64,000 bases of DNA from Flavobacterium defluvii (GTDB lineage: Bacteria; Bacteroidota; Bacteroidia; Flavobacteriales; Flavobacteriaceae): positions 868,001 through 932,000 of the forward strand of contig NZ_FQWC01000001.1 of the NCBI RefSeq assembly GCF_900129555.1. Direction: 5' to 3'. Within the stretch, counting starts at the first letter, position 1; the number at the start of each line of letters is the position of its first letter. Positions 9,105-17,959 of this stretch are shown here, one piece after another. The position numbers and the translations under genes were made by a program. The notes beneath the pieces were generated by a model that saw only the letters and a list, made by a program, of their open reading frames with translations, made no database searches and was not told the origin of the DNA.

Positions 9105-9845
9105 TTATTTCTTGTCAATTTTTTCCTGAAATGCAAAATAAGCTCTTTGCGACGCTTTCTCTTCTGCTTTCTTTTTTGAAGTTGCCCGCGCTCGTGCGAC
9201 CACTTTATCGTCTATACTTAATTTGACACCAAACAAACGCTGTCCATCAATACCGTTATCTTCAAAAATGTCATAATGAAAGATTCTCTTTTCTTTCTGA
9301 CACCATTCGATAACTAAACTTTTATAACTAATTACTTTTCCTTCTAGTCTAGCAATATCGACATAAGGTGTAATTACTCTTTTTTGAATGAATCTTTCGC
9401 AATAGGAATAACCTTTATCCAGATAAATGGCTCCAATAAGCGATTCGAAAATGTTACCATGAATATTTTCTCCAAAATGCTGAACCGGCACTTTGCTCTC
9501 TACAAAACGCACCAAATTTAAATCTTTACCAAGCTCATTTAAATGTTCCCGGCTTACAATTTTTGAACGCATTTTTGTTAAATATCCTTCATCTCCGTTT
9601 GGCGCTTTATTAAACAAATGTGCAGCTATAACGGCACTTAGCATCGCATCTCCTAAAAATTCAAGACGTTCATAATTTATAGGATGTCCTGCTTCATCTA
9701 ATTTATTTGACGATCTATGTGTAAAAGCTTTTCTATAAAATTCAATATTTATAGGCTGAAAACCAAGAATTTTCTGAATAGTGTCAAAAAAAATCCCGTC
9801 TTCTAGAGAACGGGATTTAGAAAATATTTTTTTGATAATATTCAT
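9105..9845 (-). CDS. rnc: Ribonuclease III
   Basis: 246 residues. It cleaves double-stranded RNA, mainly rRNA precursors and structured mRNAs. The RNase III signature is YERLEFLGDAMLS with Glu62 and Asp66, and the second acidic pair is in NIFESLIGAIYLDKG. A C-terminal double-stranded RNA-binding domain follows from about residue 170 and ends in KKKAEEKASQRAYFAF. It lies 9 bp downstream of fabF, the conserved flavobacterial arrangement. Confidence 0.96.
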   Translation of the reverse strand: MNIIKKIFSKSRSLEDGIFFDTIQKILGFQPINIEFYRKAFTHRSSNKLDEAGHPINYERLEFLGDAMLSAVIAAHLFNKAPNGDEGYLTKMRSKIVSREHLNELGKDLNLVRFVESKVPVQHFGENIHGNIFESLIGAIYLDKGYSYCERFIQKRVITPYVDIARLEGKVISYKSLVIEWCQKEKRIFHYDIFEDNGIDGQRLFGVKLSIDDKVVARARATSKKKAEEKASQRAYFAFQEKIDKK

Positions 9846-9854
9846 AAGCGAAAA

Positions 9855-11108
9855 TTAGTCAGCAATTTTTTTAAACAATACACAAGCATTGTGTCCGCCA
9901 AAACCAAATGTATTACTCATAGCAACATTTACCTCTCTTTTTTGAGGCTTGTTTAAAGTAAGATTTAATGACGGATCGATATTTTCATCAACAACTGTAT
10001 GGTTAATCGTTGGAGGAACAATACCGTGTTTCATCGCTAAGATTGAAGCAATTGCTTCGATAGCTCCGGCAGCACCAAGTAAGTGTCCTGTCATTGATTT
10101 TGTAGAGTTGATGTTGATGTTCTTAGCATGCTCGCCAAAAACATTACTAATTGCTTTTAATTCGGCAACGTCTCCAAGCGGCGTAGAAGTTCCGTGAGTA
10201 TTGATGTGATCAACATCTTCAGGGTTCATTCCGGCATCTTTTAATGTGTTTTTCATTACTGCGATAACTCCAATTCCTTCCGGATGTGGTGCCGTTAAGT
10301 GGTAAGCATCAGATGACATTCCGCCTCCGCCAATTTCACAGTAAATTTTTGCACCTCTTGCTTTTGCATGCTCATAATCTTCAAGAACTAAAGCTCCTGC
10401 TCCTTCTCCTAAAACAAAACCATCTCTGGTTGCATCAAAAGGTCTTGAAGCTGTTTCAGGACTTTCATTTCTTGTAGATAAGGCGTGCATTGAACTAAAA
10501 CCTCCCATACCTGCAATCGTAACAGCGGCTTCAGAACCACCAGAAACAATAACATCACACATTCCTAAACGAATGTAGTTGAAAGCGTCAATTAATGCAT
10601 TTGCAGAAGATGCACATGCAGAAACTGTAGTATAATTTGGTCCCATATAACCGTTACGCATAGAAATATGCGCTGGGGCAATATCGGCAATCATTTTTGG
10701 AATAAAAAATGGATTGAACTTTGGAGTTCCATCACCTTTAGCGTAATAAATTACTTCTTCCTGGAAAGTTTCTAAACCTCCAATTCCAGCTCCCCAGATA
10801 ACACCAACTCTTGTTTTATCGACATTATCATTTGTAATTCCTGCATCTTTAATAGCTTCATCACTGGCAGCAATTGCATATTGAGCAAATTTATCCAGTC
10901 TGCGAGACTCCTTACGATCCATGTAATCTTCAATATTGAAGTTTTTTACTTCGCAGGCAAATTTCGTTTTATGCTTCTCTGTATCATAGTATGTGATAGG
11001 AGCGGCTCCGCTTACCCCATTCACAAGTGCATCCCAGTACTCCTGGATATTATTCCCTATAGGAGTAAGTGCACCTAATCCTGTTACAACAACTCGCCTT
11101 AATGCCAT
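9855..11108 (-). CDS. fabF: Beta-ketoacyl-ACP synthase II
   Basis: 417 residues from the ATG at 11108 (MALRRVVVTGLGALTP); the in-frame Met at 11135 would add nine unusual residues. It condenses malonyl-ACP with acyl-ACP in fatty-acid elongation. The Cys-His-His set is visible: the nucleophile in VSACASSANAL, histidines in INTHGTSTPLGD and in STKSMTGHLLGAAG. The C-terminus NTFGFGGHNACVLF is typical. It follows acpP, its substrate carrier, and precedes rnc. Confidence 0.97.
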   Translation of the reverse strand: MALRRVVVTGLGALTPIGNNIQEYWDALVNGVSGAAPITYYDTEKHKTKFACEVKNFNIEDYMDRKESRRLDKFAQYAIAASDEAIKDAGITNDNVDKTRVGVIWGAGIGGLETFQEEVIYYAKGDGTPKFNPFFIPKMIADIAPAHISMRNGYMGPNYTTVSACASSANALIDAFNYIRLGMCDVIVSGGSEAAVTIAGMGGFSSMHALSTRNESPETASRPFDATRDGFVLGEGAGALVLEDYEHAKARGAKIYCEIGGGGMSSDAYHLTAPHPEGIGVIAVMKNTLKDAGMNPEDVDHINTHGTSTPLGDVAELKAISNVFGEHAKNININSTKSMTGHLLGAAGAIEAIASILAMKHGIVPPTINHTVVDENIDPSLNLTLNKPQKREVNVAMSNTFGFGGHNACVLFKKIAD

Positions 11109-11241
11109 AAATATTTTTTTTGTGTCTTTAAACAAATAAAACCCATGCTTTCTTAACTGTATTGCTACTTAAGAGCCATGGGTATTACAATATAAATATA
11201 TCTTTTTGATTGAAAATCAATCGAAATTTAAATTTTAAAAA

Positions 11242-11348
11242 AATAATAACACCCGAATCTTAAAAATTTCAAAAATCAAAAATCAAATTCCAACTGGAAT
11301 TTGGAATTTCAAAAATTGGGATTTTTAGAAATCGGGTGCGGTATTATT
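11242..11348. repeat. Long imperfect inverted repeat between acpP and fabF
   Basis: The left arm at about 11242-11266 and the right arm at about 11321-11348 share the outer sequence AATAACACCCGAT and its complement plus an inner AAAAAT/ATTTTT. Between them lies a second small inverted repeat (TTCCAACTGGAA). A strong hairpin could form in the mRNA just after the acpP stop and reduce read-through into fabF, though the arms also fit the dispersed intergenic repeats seen elsewhere in this window. Confidence 0.5.
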
Positions 11349-11583
11349 ATTTTTTAGCTTCCTCGATATAAGAAATAGCTTGACCTACAGTAGCAATGTT
11401 TTCTGCTTGATCGTCTGGAATTTGAATATCAAATTCTTTTTCGAATTCCATAATAAGCTCAACAGTGTCTAATGAGTCAGCTCCTAAATCATTAGTGAAG
11501 CTTGCTTCTGTTACAACTTCGTTTTCGTCAACACCTAATTTGTCTACGATAATCGCTTTTACTCTTGATGCAATGTCTGACAT
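11347..11583 (-). CDS. acpP: Acyl carrier protein
   Basis: 78 residues, standard size. It carries acyl chains on phosphopantetheine in fatty-acid synthesis. The attachment site is the conserved [16 protein letters not shown], with Ser37 as the modified residue. It is very acidic, as expected. It is first in the leftward run with fabF, rnc and pyk and has a good promoter 31-59 bp upstream. Confidence 0.98.
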   Translation of the reverse strand: MSDIASRVKAIIVDKLGVDENEVVTEASFTNDLGADSLDTVELIMEFEKEFDIQIPDDQAENIATVGQAISYIEEAKK

Positions 11584-11613
11584 AATCTTTAATTTTAGAA
11601 TTTAATTTGTTGG

Positions 11614-11642
11614 CAAAAATAAAAAACTTTATTTTAAAACAA
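11614..11642 (-). promoter_or_regulatory. Promoter of acpP, Bacteroidota type
   Basis: Read on the minus strand: TTG at 11642-11640, an 18-bp spacer, then TATTTTTG at 11621-11614. This matches the TTG / TANNTTTG pattern of the phylum's main sigma factor. The expected start would leave a leader of about 25 nt. Confidence 0.7.
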
Positions 11643-11758
11643 CTATTTAGTTTATAAATGTGACACTAATTTATAAAATTAATTTCAAGAAAGGTCTTTT
11701 AAAGCTATTTATTTTCGATTTTTATTCCGTTTTTTGCAGTCTTAAAATAAATTCTATC

Positions 11759-12322
11759 ATGAAAAAAATTATCGTTTTTGCCTCAGGATCAGGAACTAAC
11801 GCAGAAAACATTATAAAATATTTTTCAAGCATTGAAATTGCAAAGGTCGTTTCGGTTTTTACAAATAATGCCTCAGCAAAAGTTATTGAAAGAGCAAAAA
11901 ATCATCAAATTCCGGTTGAAATTTTCGAAAAAAACGAACTTTTAGAAAGAAACGTATTACAAAAAATACAAAAAATCGACCCGGATTTGATAGTTCTTGC
12001 AGGTTTTTTATTGAAATTTCCTGAAAACATAATCGAACAATATCCAAATAAAATAATCAATATCCATCCTGCACTTTTACCTAAATATGGAGGTAAAGGA
12101 ATGTATGGAATGCACATACACAGAGCTATAGTTAATAATAAGGAAAAAGAAACAGGAATCTCTATTCATTATGTAAATGAAAACTATGATGAAGGCGGAA
12201 TCATATTTCAGCAAAACGTTCTTTTGACAGACGAAGATACTCCTGAAACTGTTGCAGAAAAGATTCATGAATTAGAACAAAAACATTTCCCTGAAATTAT
12301 TCATAGATTACTGGAAGAGTAG
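11759..12322 (+). CDS. purN: Phosphoribosylglycinamide formyltransferase
   Basis: 187 residues from the ATG at 11759 (MKKIIVFASGSGTNAEN); the upstream in-frame Met at 11660 would add 33 residues that do not look like protein. It transfers a formyl group from 10-formyl-THF to GAR in purine synthesis. Markers are the GSGTN phosphate loop, INIHPALLPKYGG with the catalytic histidine, and the YDEGGIIFQ segment. It is divergent from acpP and followed by rnhA on the same strand. Confidence 0.95.
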   Translation: MKKIIVFASGSGTNAENIIKYFSSIEIAKVVSVFTNNASAKVIERAKNHQIPVEIFEKNELLERNVLQKIQKIDPDLIVLAGFLLKFPENIIEQYPNKIINIHPALLPKYGGKGMYGMHIHRAIVNNKEKETGISIHYVNENYDEGGIIFQQNVLLTDEDTPETVAEKIHELEQKHFPEIIHRLLEE

Positions 12323-12323
12323 A

Positions 12324-12443
12324 TTTTTTAGACTTCTTAGATTTTTATTTGAAATAAGTAACGTTTAAAAAGTCAAGAATCTAAGAAATCCAAAAACAAA
12401 ATCTACAAAGTCTAAAAATCTAATATCTAAGAAGTCTAAAAAA
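12324..12443. repeat. Intergenic inverted repeat between purN and rnhA
   Basis: Perfect 18-bp arms at 12324-12341 and 12426-12443 (core TAGACTTCTTAGA and complement). The stretch between them repeats the same words (AAGTCAAGAATCTAAGAA, AAAGTCTAAAAATCTAA). The right arm runs into the rnhA start codon, so a hairpin could affect its translation. It looks like a member of the dispersed palindromic repeats of this genome. Confidence 0.65.
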
Positions 12444-12922
12444 TGAATCACGAAGTACATATATATACAGATGGCGCGGCAAAAGGAAATCCCGGAAATG
12501 GTGGATACGGCGTGGTAATGGAATTGGTTGGAACTCCTCATAAAAAGGAATTTTATGAAGGTTTTCGGCTGACAACTAATAACAGAATGGAACTTTTGGC
12601 TGTAATTGTGGGTTTAGAAAAATTAAAAAAACCAAATATGAAAGTTCTAGTAATATCCGATTCTAAATATGTTGTAGATTCTGTAGAAAAAAAATGGGTT
12701 CTTGGCTGGGAGAAAAAAGGTTTTGCAGGAAGAAAAAATGCTGATTTATGGAAACGTTTTTTGGCTGTATACCGAAAACATCAGGTTGATTTTAAATGGA
12801 TAAAAGGCCACAATAATCATCCGCAAAACGAGCGCTGCGATCAACTGGCCGTTATGGCATCAATGCAGCCCAAGCTTTCTATAGATTCTTATTATGAAAC
12901 AACTGATTCTAAATTATTATAA
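12443..12922 (+). CDS. rnhA: Ribonuclease HI
   Basis: 159 residues. It removes the RNA strand of RNA-DNA hybrids. The four catalytic acidic residues are visible: Asp10 in IYTDGAAKGNPG, the glutamate in TTNNRMELLAV, aspartate in VISDSKYVVDS, and the last aspartate in NERCDQLA. The basic handle with W residues is present. It lies downstream of purN and ends at a strong hairpin shared with the convergent gene. Confidence 0.96.
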   Translation: MNHEVHIYTDGAAKGNPGNGGYGVVMELVGTPHKKEFYEGFRLTTNNRMELLAVIVGLEKLKKPNMKVLVISDSKYVVDSVEKKWVLGWEKKGFAGRKNADLWKRFLAVYRKHQVDFKWIKGHNNHPQNERCDQLAVMASMQPKLSIDSYYETTDSKLL

Positions 12923-12927
12923 AAACA

Positions 12928-12963
12928 AATAACGTATCAAAAATAAATTTTTGATACGTTATT
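12928..12963. terminator. Bidirectional terminator between rnhA and the convergent membrane gene
   Basis: Perfect 16-bp stem (AATAACGTATCAAAAA and complement) with a 4-nt loop. It begins 5 bp after the rnhA stop, and the next gene converges on it from the right. Confidence 0.8.
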
Positions 12964-12984
12964 AAATCCTAACTTAAATCTTTC

Positions 12985-13332
12985 TTATTCTTTATCCAGA
13001 TCTTTTGCTGTTTTAAACCCTACAAGTAAACCTACTCCAGACATTGTAATAATTGTTGCCGGATAAATTACATCAGAATTCATCTGCGTATAGGTTGAAA
13101 TAAATAACGCAATGAAAAGCCCCGCCCCTATACCTATTAAAAGAAAAGCAAAATTGATTACAAATATTTTCCATGCCGCAATTCCGTTTGTTTTTCCTTG
13201 TAGAAAAATACTGGCGTCAACCCCTTTTTCTATAAGAGCTAAACGCTCTCTGTTTCTTGTTGAGTAAATAAGATAGACAATCCCAAAGATCATCGCAAAA
13301 AAGCTAAGTGGTACTAAAATTTCTGGTCCCAT
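12985..13332 (-). CDS. Small membrane protein, DUF6249-like
   Basis: 115 residues from the ATG at 13332 (MGPEILVPLSFFAMI); a longer frame from 13416 looks wrong because it adds a basic non-membrane stretch. Three hydrophobic segments are seen: about 4-24, 55-80 and 90-107. Between the first and second is the conserved-looking STRNRERLALIEKGVDASIF, typical of DUF6249 proteins in Bacteroidota. The function is unknown. It lies upstream of, and divergent from, the ECF sigma factor, so it may belong to the same stress-response neighbourhood. Confidence 0.65.
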   Translation of the reverse strand: MGPEILVPLSFFAMIFGIVYLIYSTRNRERLALIEKGVDASIFLQGKTNGIAAWKIFVINFAFLLIGIGAGLFIALFISTYTQMNSDVIYPATIITMSGVGLLVGFKTAKDLDKE

Positions 13333-13492
13333 AATTTTATATTTTTTTAATTGATTGATACTCCATATGACGAGGGTTTTTAAAATGAGGTTACAACATT
13401 TTGAATAAATTTTCAATATTTAAACTCCAAACCCTAAAACTAATTGATAATCAGCTAATTTTGAATTAATATTTCTTTTTAATAATATCAAG

Positions 13493-13523
13493 CTTTGACA
13501 AAGTTTTAAACTTTGACAAAGTT
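13493..13523. repeat. Tandem CTTTGACAAAGTT repeat
   Basis: Two exact copies of CTTTGACAAAGTT at 13493-13505 and 13511-13523, upstream of the sigma-factor gene. The unit is itself nearly palindromic. It could be a regulatory site or part of a dispersed repeat; the sequence does not decide this. Confidence 0.4.
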
Positions 13524-13628
13524 CTATACTATATATATGTATAATTCAAATTTGGAATTTTTAAAAATTTTAAAATTTATTTTTAAAATCCTTGTAACCT
13601 AAAATGAAACTCTGTCGTCCTATATAAT

Positions 13629-14216
13629 ATGAGTACAATAAATGATCAACATTATATCGATAAAATTCTGCAGGGCGAGACAAATGCGTTTGCCGTTCTT
13701 GTTGATCGTTATAAAAATATGATCTTTACATTGGCTCTCAAAATGGTAAAAAACCGGGAAGAAGCCGAAGAAGTTTCGCAAGATACTTTTATTAAGATTT
13801 ACAGCTCATTAAATAAATTTAAAGGTGAATCTAAATTTTCGACCTGGATTTATAAAATTGCTTATAATACATGTCTGGACAGATTAAAGAAAAGCAAAAA
13901 AGAAGACTTAAATATTTCAATCGATGATTTTTCTTCGCATTTAATCAAAACGATGGACAATGCTTTGAGCGCTTTGGAAGAAAAAGAAAGAAAAAACACA
14001 ATCCAGAAATGTTTAAATTTATTACCAAGTGACGAAAACTTCCTTTTGACTCTGTTTTATTTTGATGATCAAAATTTAGAAGAAATTGGAAAAATTATGA
14101 ATATATCCGCAAACAATGCGAAAGTAAAATTATTTAGAAGCCGACAAAAATTAGCAGTAATTTTGAGACAGCAGTTAGAACCTGAAATAATAGAATGTTA
14201 TGAAAGAGAGCGATAA
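13629..14216 (+). CDS. RNA polymerase sigma factor, ECF (sigma-70 family)
   Basis: 195 residues. Region 2 covers about residues 20-90 (VDRYKNMIFTLALKMVKNREEAEEVSQDTFIKIY). Region 4 follows at about 125-180, with the helix-turn-helix LEEIGKIMNISANNAKVKLFRSRQKL. There is no region 1 or 3, hence the ECF class. It overlaps the next gene by 17 bp, the usual layout for a sigma factor and its anti-sigma partner. The regulon cannot be read from here. Confidence 0.93.
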   Translation: MSTINDQHYIDKILQGETNAFAVLVDRYKNMIFTLALKMVKNREEAEEVSQDTFIKIYSSLNKFKGESKFSTWIYKIAYNTCLDRLKKSKKEDLNISIDDFSSHLIKTMDNALSALEEKERKNTIQKCLNLLPSDENFLLTLFYFDDQNLEEIGKIMNISANNAKVKLFRSRQKLAVILRQQLEPEIIECYERER

Positions 14217-14604
14217 AAACATAGAACAACTTATTGATAAAATGATGGCTGAAGAAAAACTTCAGTCACCATCAATAGATTTTACTTCTAAAATAATGGC
14301 AAAAGTCGAATTATTAGAAGAGAAAAAAGTCAAAATATACAAACCTTTAATTTCTAAATCGGTTTGGGTTCTTTTGGGAGCTGCTGTAATTGGTTTATTT
14401 ATTTATATCTCTCTTTTTTCAGAAACAGGAAACAATCTGAAAATAGACAAAATTGGAGAATTGTATTCTAATAAAGTTGCTTCCGTTTTTTCTGGAATTC
14501 AGTTTTCAAAAACACTCTTGTATACTATTTTAGTTGTACCGTTTATGGTTCTGGTTCAGATTGGGGTTTTGAAAAATTATTTTGATAAGAAGTATGAGTT
14601 GTAG
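14200..14604 (+). CDS. Single-pass membrane protein, probable anti-sigma partner
   Basis: 134 residues, not recognised by family. The N-terminal 45 residues are charged (KNIEQLIDKMMAEEKLQSPS). There is a hydrophobic segment at about 52-72 (VWVLLGAAVIGLFIYISLF) and a second at about 104-124 (TLLYTILVVPFMVLVQIGVL). It starts inside the sigma-factor gene with a 17-bp overlap. That overlap and the membrane layout point to a regulator that holds the sigma factor at the membrane. No zinc-binding ZAS motif is present. Confidence 0.6.
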   Translation: MKESDKNIEQLIDKMMAEEKLQSPSIDFTSKIMAKVELLEEKKVKIYKPLISKSVWVLLGAAVIGLFIYISLFSETGNNLKIDKIGELYSNKVASVFSGIQFSKTLLYTILVVPFMVLVQIGVLKNYFDKKYEL

Positions 14605-14778
14605 ATTAAAAAAAATTAAATGAAAATTCCTTGCTTTTTTTCAAAATAAACATTGCATTTTAAATCTGGAAAACCTATTTTGAGCTTTCTAAAAAACACA
14701 TTTTAACCAATTCATTTACAATAGTTTTACTTCGAAATCGTTGTCATTTTTTTAAGAAAATTTTGAGAACACAAACCG

Positions 14779-14809
14779 TTGCAAGATTGTAACTTATAGA
14801 GTATCTTTG
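14779..14809 (+). promoter_or_regulatory. Promoter of the PfkB kinase gene
   Basis: TTG at 14779-14781, a 20-bp spacer, and TATCTTTG at 14802-14809, a perfect match to TANNTTTG. The start codon is 24 bp downstream. Confidence 0.75.
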
Positions 14810-14832
14810 CACCCTAATTCGAAATTCATAAA

Positions 14833-15756
14833 ATGAATAAATTATTGATTGTTGGAACGGTTGCTTTCGACGCGATTGAAACTCCTTTCGGAAAAACAGA
14901 TAAAATATTAGGTGGTGCTGCAACCTACATCGGATTATCAGCGTCATTTTTTAACTTGCAATCAGCCATAGTTTCTGTAGTTGGCGACGATTTCCCTCAA
15001 GAACATTTAGATCTTTTAACTTCAAAAAATATTGATATCTCTGGTATCGAAATTGTAAAAGGCGGTAAAACGTTTTTTTGGAGCGGTTTATACCACAACG
15101 ATTTAAATTCGAGAGATACTCTTGTAACTGAGTTGAACGTTTTAGCTGATTTTCAGCCAAAAGTTCCTCAAAATTACAAAGATGCTGATGTTGTAATGTT
15201 AGGAAACTTACATCCATTAGTACAAAGCAGTGTTTTAGACCAAATGGAGAAAAAACCAAAATTAGTAGTTTTAGATACTATGAACTTTTGGATGGACTGT
15301 GCTCTTCCGGAATTACTAGACGTTATTAAACGTGCAGATGTTATCACAATCAATGACGAAGAAGCAAGACAGCTTTCTGGTGAATATTCATTAGTAAAAG
15401 CCGCTGCAAAAATTCAGGATATGGGACCAAAATATGTGGTGATCAAAAAAGGAGAACATGGTGCCCTTTTATTCCACAACAGGGAAGTATTCTTTGCGCC
15501 AGCTTTACCATTAGAAGAAGTTTTCGACCCAACAGGAGCCGGAGACACTTTTGCAGGAGGTTTTTCTGGATTTATTGCACAAAGCGAAAACATTTCGTTT
15601 GGCAATTTAAAAAATGCAATTATTTATGGTTCAAATTTAGCCTCGTTCTGCGTAGAAAAATTTGGAACTGAAAGGATGGAAACATTAACAAAAGCTGAAG
15701 TAGCGATTCGATTACAGCAATTTAAATCGTTAACTCAGTTTGATATAGAAATATAA
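14833..15756 (+). CDS. PfkB-family sugar or nucleoside kinase
   Basis: 307 residues of the ribokinase/adenosine-kinase superfamily. The glycine-rich N-terminal segment is ILGGAATYIGLSASFF, and the anion hole and catalytic aspartate lie in FDPTGAGDTFAGGFSGF near residue 240. The substrate cannot be fixed; flavobacterial versions next to the amidotransferase gene are usually annotated only as PfkB family. It is followed by an intrinsic terminator and then the purine-type amidotransferase, so a nucleoside-related role is possible but unproven. Confidence 0.88.
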   Translation: MNKLLIVGTVAFDAIETPFGKTDKILGGAATYIGLSASFFNLQSAIVSVVGDDFPQEHLDLLTSKNIDISGIEIVKGGKTFFWSGLYHNDLNSRDTLVTELNVLADFQPKVPQNYKDADVVMLGNLHPLVQSSVLDQMEKKPKLVVLDTMNFWMDCALPELLDVIKRADVITINDEEARQLSGEYSLVKAAAKIQDMGPKYVVIKKGEHGALLFHNREVFFAPALPLEEVFDPTGAGDTFAGGFSGFIAQSENISFGNLKNAIIYGSNLASFCVEKFGTERMETLTKAEVAIRLQQFKSLTQFDIEI

Positions 15757-15764
15757 TGCCTAAG

Positions 15765-15790
15765 AGCCTCGATAAAACGGGGCTTTTTTT
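15765..15790 (+). terminator. Intrinsic terminator after the PfkB kinase
   Basis: Stem AGCCTC / GGGGCT (one G-U pair) with an 8-nt loop, followed by seven T. It starts 9 bp after the stop codon. Confidence 0.8.
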
Positions 15791-15838
15791 TATTACGTTA
15801 ATACACACAACTTACAACAACACACAAAATAAAAAACA

Positions 15839-17737
15839 ATGAGCGACGCTTTAAAACACGAATGTGGTATAGCCTTAGTAAGACTTCTTAAACCGCTTGA
15901 ATATTATAAAGAAAAATACGGGACTGCATTTTACGGAATTCAGAAAATGTATTTAATGATGGAAAAACAGCATAACCGCGGACAAGACGGTGCTGGTTTT
16001 GCAAGTATCAAACTTGATGTTGATCCGGGACAACGTTACATCAGCCGAGTTCGTTCGAATCACGCACAGCCCATACAGGACGTTTTTAAACAAATCAATG
16101 AGCGAATCAGCGAGGAGTTAAAAGCTCAGCCGGAATTAAGCGACAACATGAAAGAACTAAAAGCAAATATTCCTTATGTAGGAGAATTGTTTTTGGGTCA
16201 CGTTCGTTACGGAACCTTTGGAAAAAACAGCATCGAAAGCGTTCACCCATTTTTACGTCAAAGTAACTGGATGCACCGTAACCTGATTTTGGCAGGCAAC
16301 TTTAACATGACAAATGTTAAAGAACTTTTTGAAAACTTAGTCGAACTTGGACAGCACCCAAAAGAAATGGCGGATACTGTTACCGTAATGGAAAAAATTG
16401 GTCACTTTCTTGATAAAGAAGTAATGCAATTGTACCAGGACTGTAAAGCCGAAGGCTATTCAAAAAGAGATGCTTCTCCTGTAATTGCAGAACGGTTGGA
16501 TATTGCTAAAATTTTAGCCCGTTCAGCTAAAAACCTAGATGGAGGTTATGCAATGGCAGGTTTATTGGGCCATGGCGATGCTTTTGTATTTAGAGATCCT
16601 GCAGGAATTCGTCCTGCCTACTTTTATCAGGATGATGAAGTGGTAGTTGTTGCTTCAGAAAGACCGGTTATCCAAACTGTATTTAATGTTCCTTTTGAAA
16701 GTGTTCAGGAAATTGAACCGGGAAATGCTTTGATTATCAAGAAAAACGGAAAAGTTTCCATGAATCAAATTTTGGAACCAACTGTTAAAAAAGCATGTTC
16801 GTTTGAAAGAATTTATTTCTCAAGAGGAAGTGATGCCGAAATTTATCAGGAACGTAAAGATTTAGGAAAACTAATTTTACCAGCTGTTCTTAAAGCGATT
16901 GACAGCGATACAGACAATACCGTTTTCTCATATATTCCAAATACAGCCGAAACTTCATTTTATGGTTTAGTCGAAGCTGCTCAGGATTTCTTAAATCAGA
17001 GAAAAAATAATTATATTTTAGAAAACAGAAATACACTTACGGCAGAAACACTTCAGGAACTTTTGGCTGTAAAAATACGTACTGAGAAAGTTGCCATTAA
17101 AGATGCTAAACTAAGAACATTTATTACAGAAGACAGCAGCCGTGACGATTTAGTAGCCCACGTTTACGACGTTACATATGGTGTAATTAAACCAGAAGAT
17201 AACTTAGTTATTATCGACGATAGTATTGTTCGTGGTACTACACTTAAAATGAGCATCATTAAAATGATGGATCGTTTAAAACCAAAACGCATCGTAATCG
17301 TTTCATCGGCGCCGCAAATTCGTTATCCGGATTGTTACGGAATCGATATGGCAAAACTTGAAGGACTTGTTGCTTTTAGAGCTGCCTTGACTTTATTGAA
17401 AGAAAGAAATCTATATCATATTGTTGACGAAGTTTATGCAAAATGTAAAGCACAGGAAAACTTTGCAGATAAAGATGTTGTAAATTATGTTACAGCAATC
17501 TACGATCAATTTACAGATGAAGAAATTTCAGATAAAATTGCTGAAATGCTAAGCTCTCCTGAAATCAACGCTGAAGTAAAAATCATTTTCCAAAAAGTGG
17601 AAGATTTGCACACAGCCTGCCCTAAAAATTTAGGTGATTGGTACTTTACAGGCGATTATCCTACCCCTGGCGGTAACCGTGTTGTGAATCGTGCTTTTAT
17701 GAATTTCTACGAAGGAAAAGATGCCAGAGCGTATTAA
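15839..17737 (+). CDS. PurF-like amidophosphoribosyltransferase, long form
   Basis: 632 residues. The N-terminal class II glutamine amidotransferase domain starts HECGIALVRLL with Cys9 as the expected nucleophile after removal of a short leader. The C-terminal phosphoribosyltransferase domain carries the PRPP loop VIIDDSIVRGTTLK. The pairing is that of PurF, which makes phosphoribosylamine from PRPP and glutamine. At 632 residues it is well over 100 longer than classical PurF (about 500), with extra sequence between the domains (around the IDSDTDNTVFSYIPNTAETS segment) and at the C-terminus. It may be the phylum's paralogue rather than the main purine enzyme, so no symbol is given. Confidence 0.8.
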   Translation: MSDALKHECGIALVRLLKPLEYYKEKYGTAFYGIQKMYLMMEKQHNRGQDGAGFASIKLDVDPGQRYISRVRSNHAQPIQDVFKQINERISEELKAQPELSDNMKELKANIPYVGELFLGHVRYGTFGKNSIESVHPFLRQSNWMHRNLILAGNFNMTNVKELFENLVELGQHPKEMADTVTVMEKIGHFLDKEVMQLYQDCKAEGYSKRDASPVIAERLDIAKILARSAKNLDGGYAMAGLLGHGDAFVFRDPAGIRPAYFYQDDEVVVVASERPVIQTVFNVPFESVQEIEPGNALIIKKNGKVSMNQILEPTVKKACSFERIYFSRGSDAEIYQERKDLGKLILPAVLKAIDSDTDNTVFSYIPNTAETSFYGLVEAAQDFLNQRKNNYILENRNTLTAETLQELLAVKIRTEKVAIKDAKLRTFITEDSSRDDLVAHVYDVTYGVIKPEDNLVIIDDSIVRGTTLKMSIIKMMDRLKPKRIVIVSSAPQIRYPDCYGIDMAKLEGLVAFRAALTLLKERNLYHIVDEVYAKCKAQENFADKDVVNYVTAIYDQFTDEEISDKIAEMLSSPEINAEVKIIFQKVEDLHTACPKNLGDWYFTGDYPTPGGNRVVNRAFMNFYEGKDARAY

Positions 17738-17771
17738 AAAAGTATTAATAAAAGGTTAATTTGTGCATTTC

Positions 17772-17794
17772 ATCGGTTTTTTTTGCCGTTCATC
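17772..17794 (+). promoter_or_regulatory. Conserved -66 box upstream of small RNA copy 1
   Basis: Starts ATCGG and ends TTCATC, exactly 66 bp before the conserved ACCATAAC start of the repeat unit. The same box at the same distance precedes copies 2 (17960) and 3 (18144). Copy 1 is the most diverged. It looks like an activator or UP-type site. Confidence 0.5.
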
Positions 17795-17802
17795 CTGTTT
17801 GT

Positions 17803-17833
17803 TTGGTAAAAATGAAAAGCTACAATACTTTTG
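17803..17833 (+). promoter_or_regulatory. Promoter of small RNA copy 1
   Basis: TTG at 17803-17805, a 20-bp spacer, and TACTTTTG at 17826-17833, a full match to TANNTTTG. The conserved transcript-like unit begins 5 bp later. Confidence 0.7.
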
Positions 17834-17837
17834 AGAT

Positions 17838-17908
17838 ACCATAACATTAGTAGGTTAAGTTTATGGTAGATTTGGGGCAAAAAGGGTGGAAGAGATTCCA
17901 CCTTTTTT
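17838..17908 (+). ncRNA. Candidate small RNA, copy 1 of 3
   Basis: 71-nt unit beginning ACCATAACATTAGTAGG. A 5' hairpin can pair ACCATAA with TTATGGT. A spacer TAGATTTGGGGCAAAAA follows, and then a terminator hairpin GGTGGAA-GAGA-TTCCACC and six T. The unit is nearly identical in copies 2 and 3 while flanking DNA has diverged. No reading frame is conserved. I do not recognise the RNA family; Rfam's flavo-1 motif is one thing to compare. Confidence 0.7.
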
Positions 17909-17959
17909 ATTTGGTATAAACTCAAGTATTTCGGTTTTAAGATATTAGACTTTCATTTC

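Noticed and set aside
13493..13523. Tandem CTTTGACAAAGTT as the promoter of the ECF sigma gene
   Set aside because: No TANNTTTG follows at a sensible distance, and similar words are common in flavobacterial intergenic DNA; kept only as a repeat.
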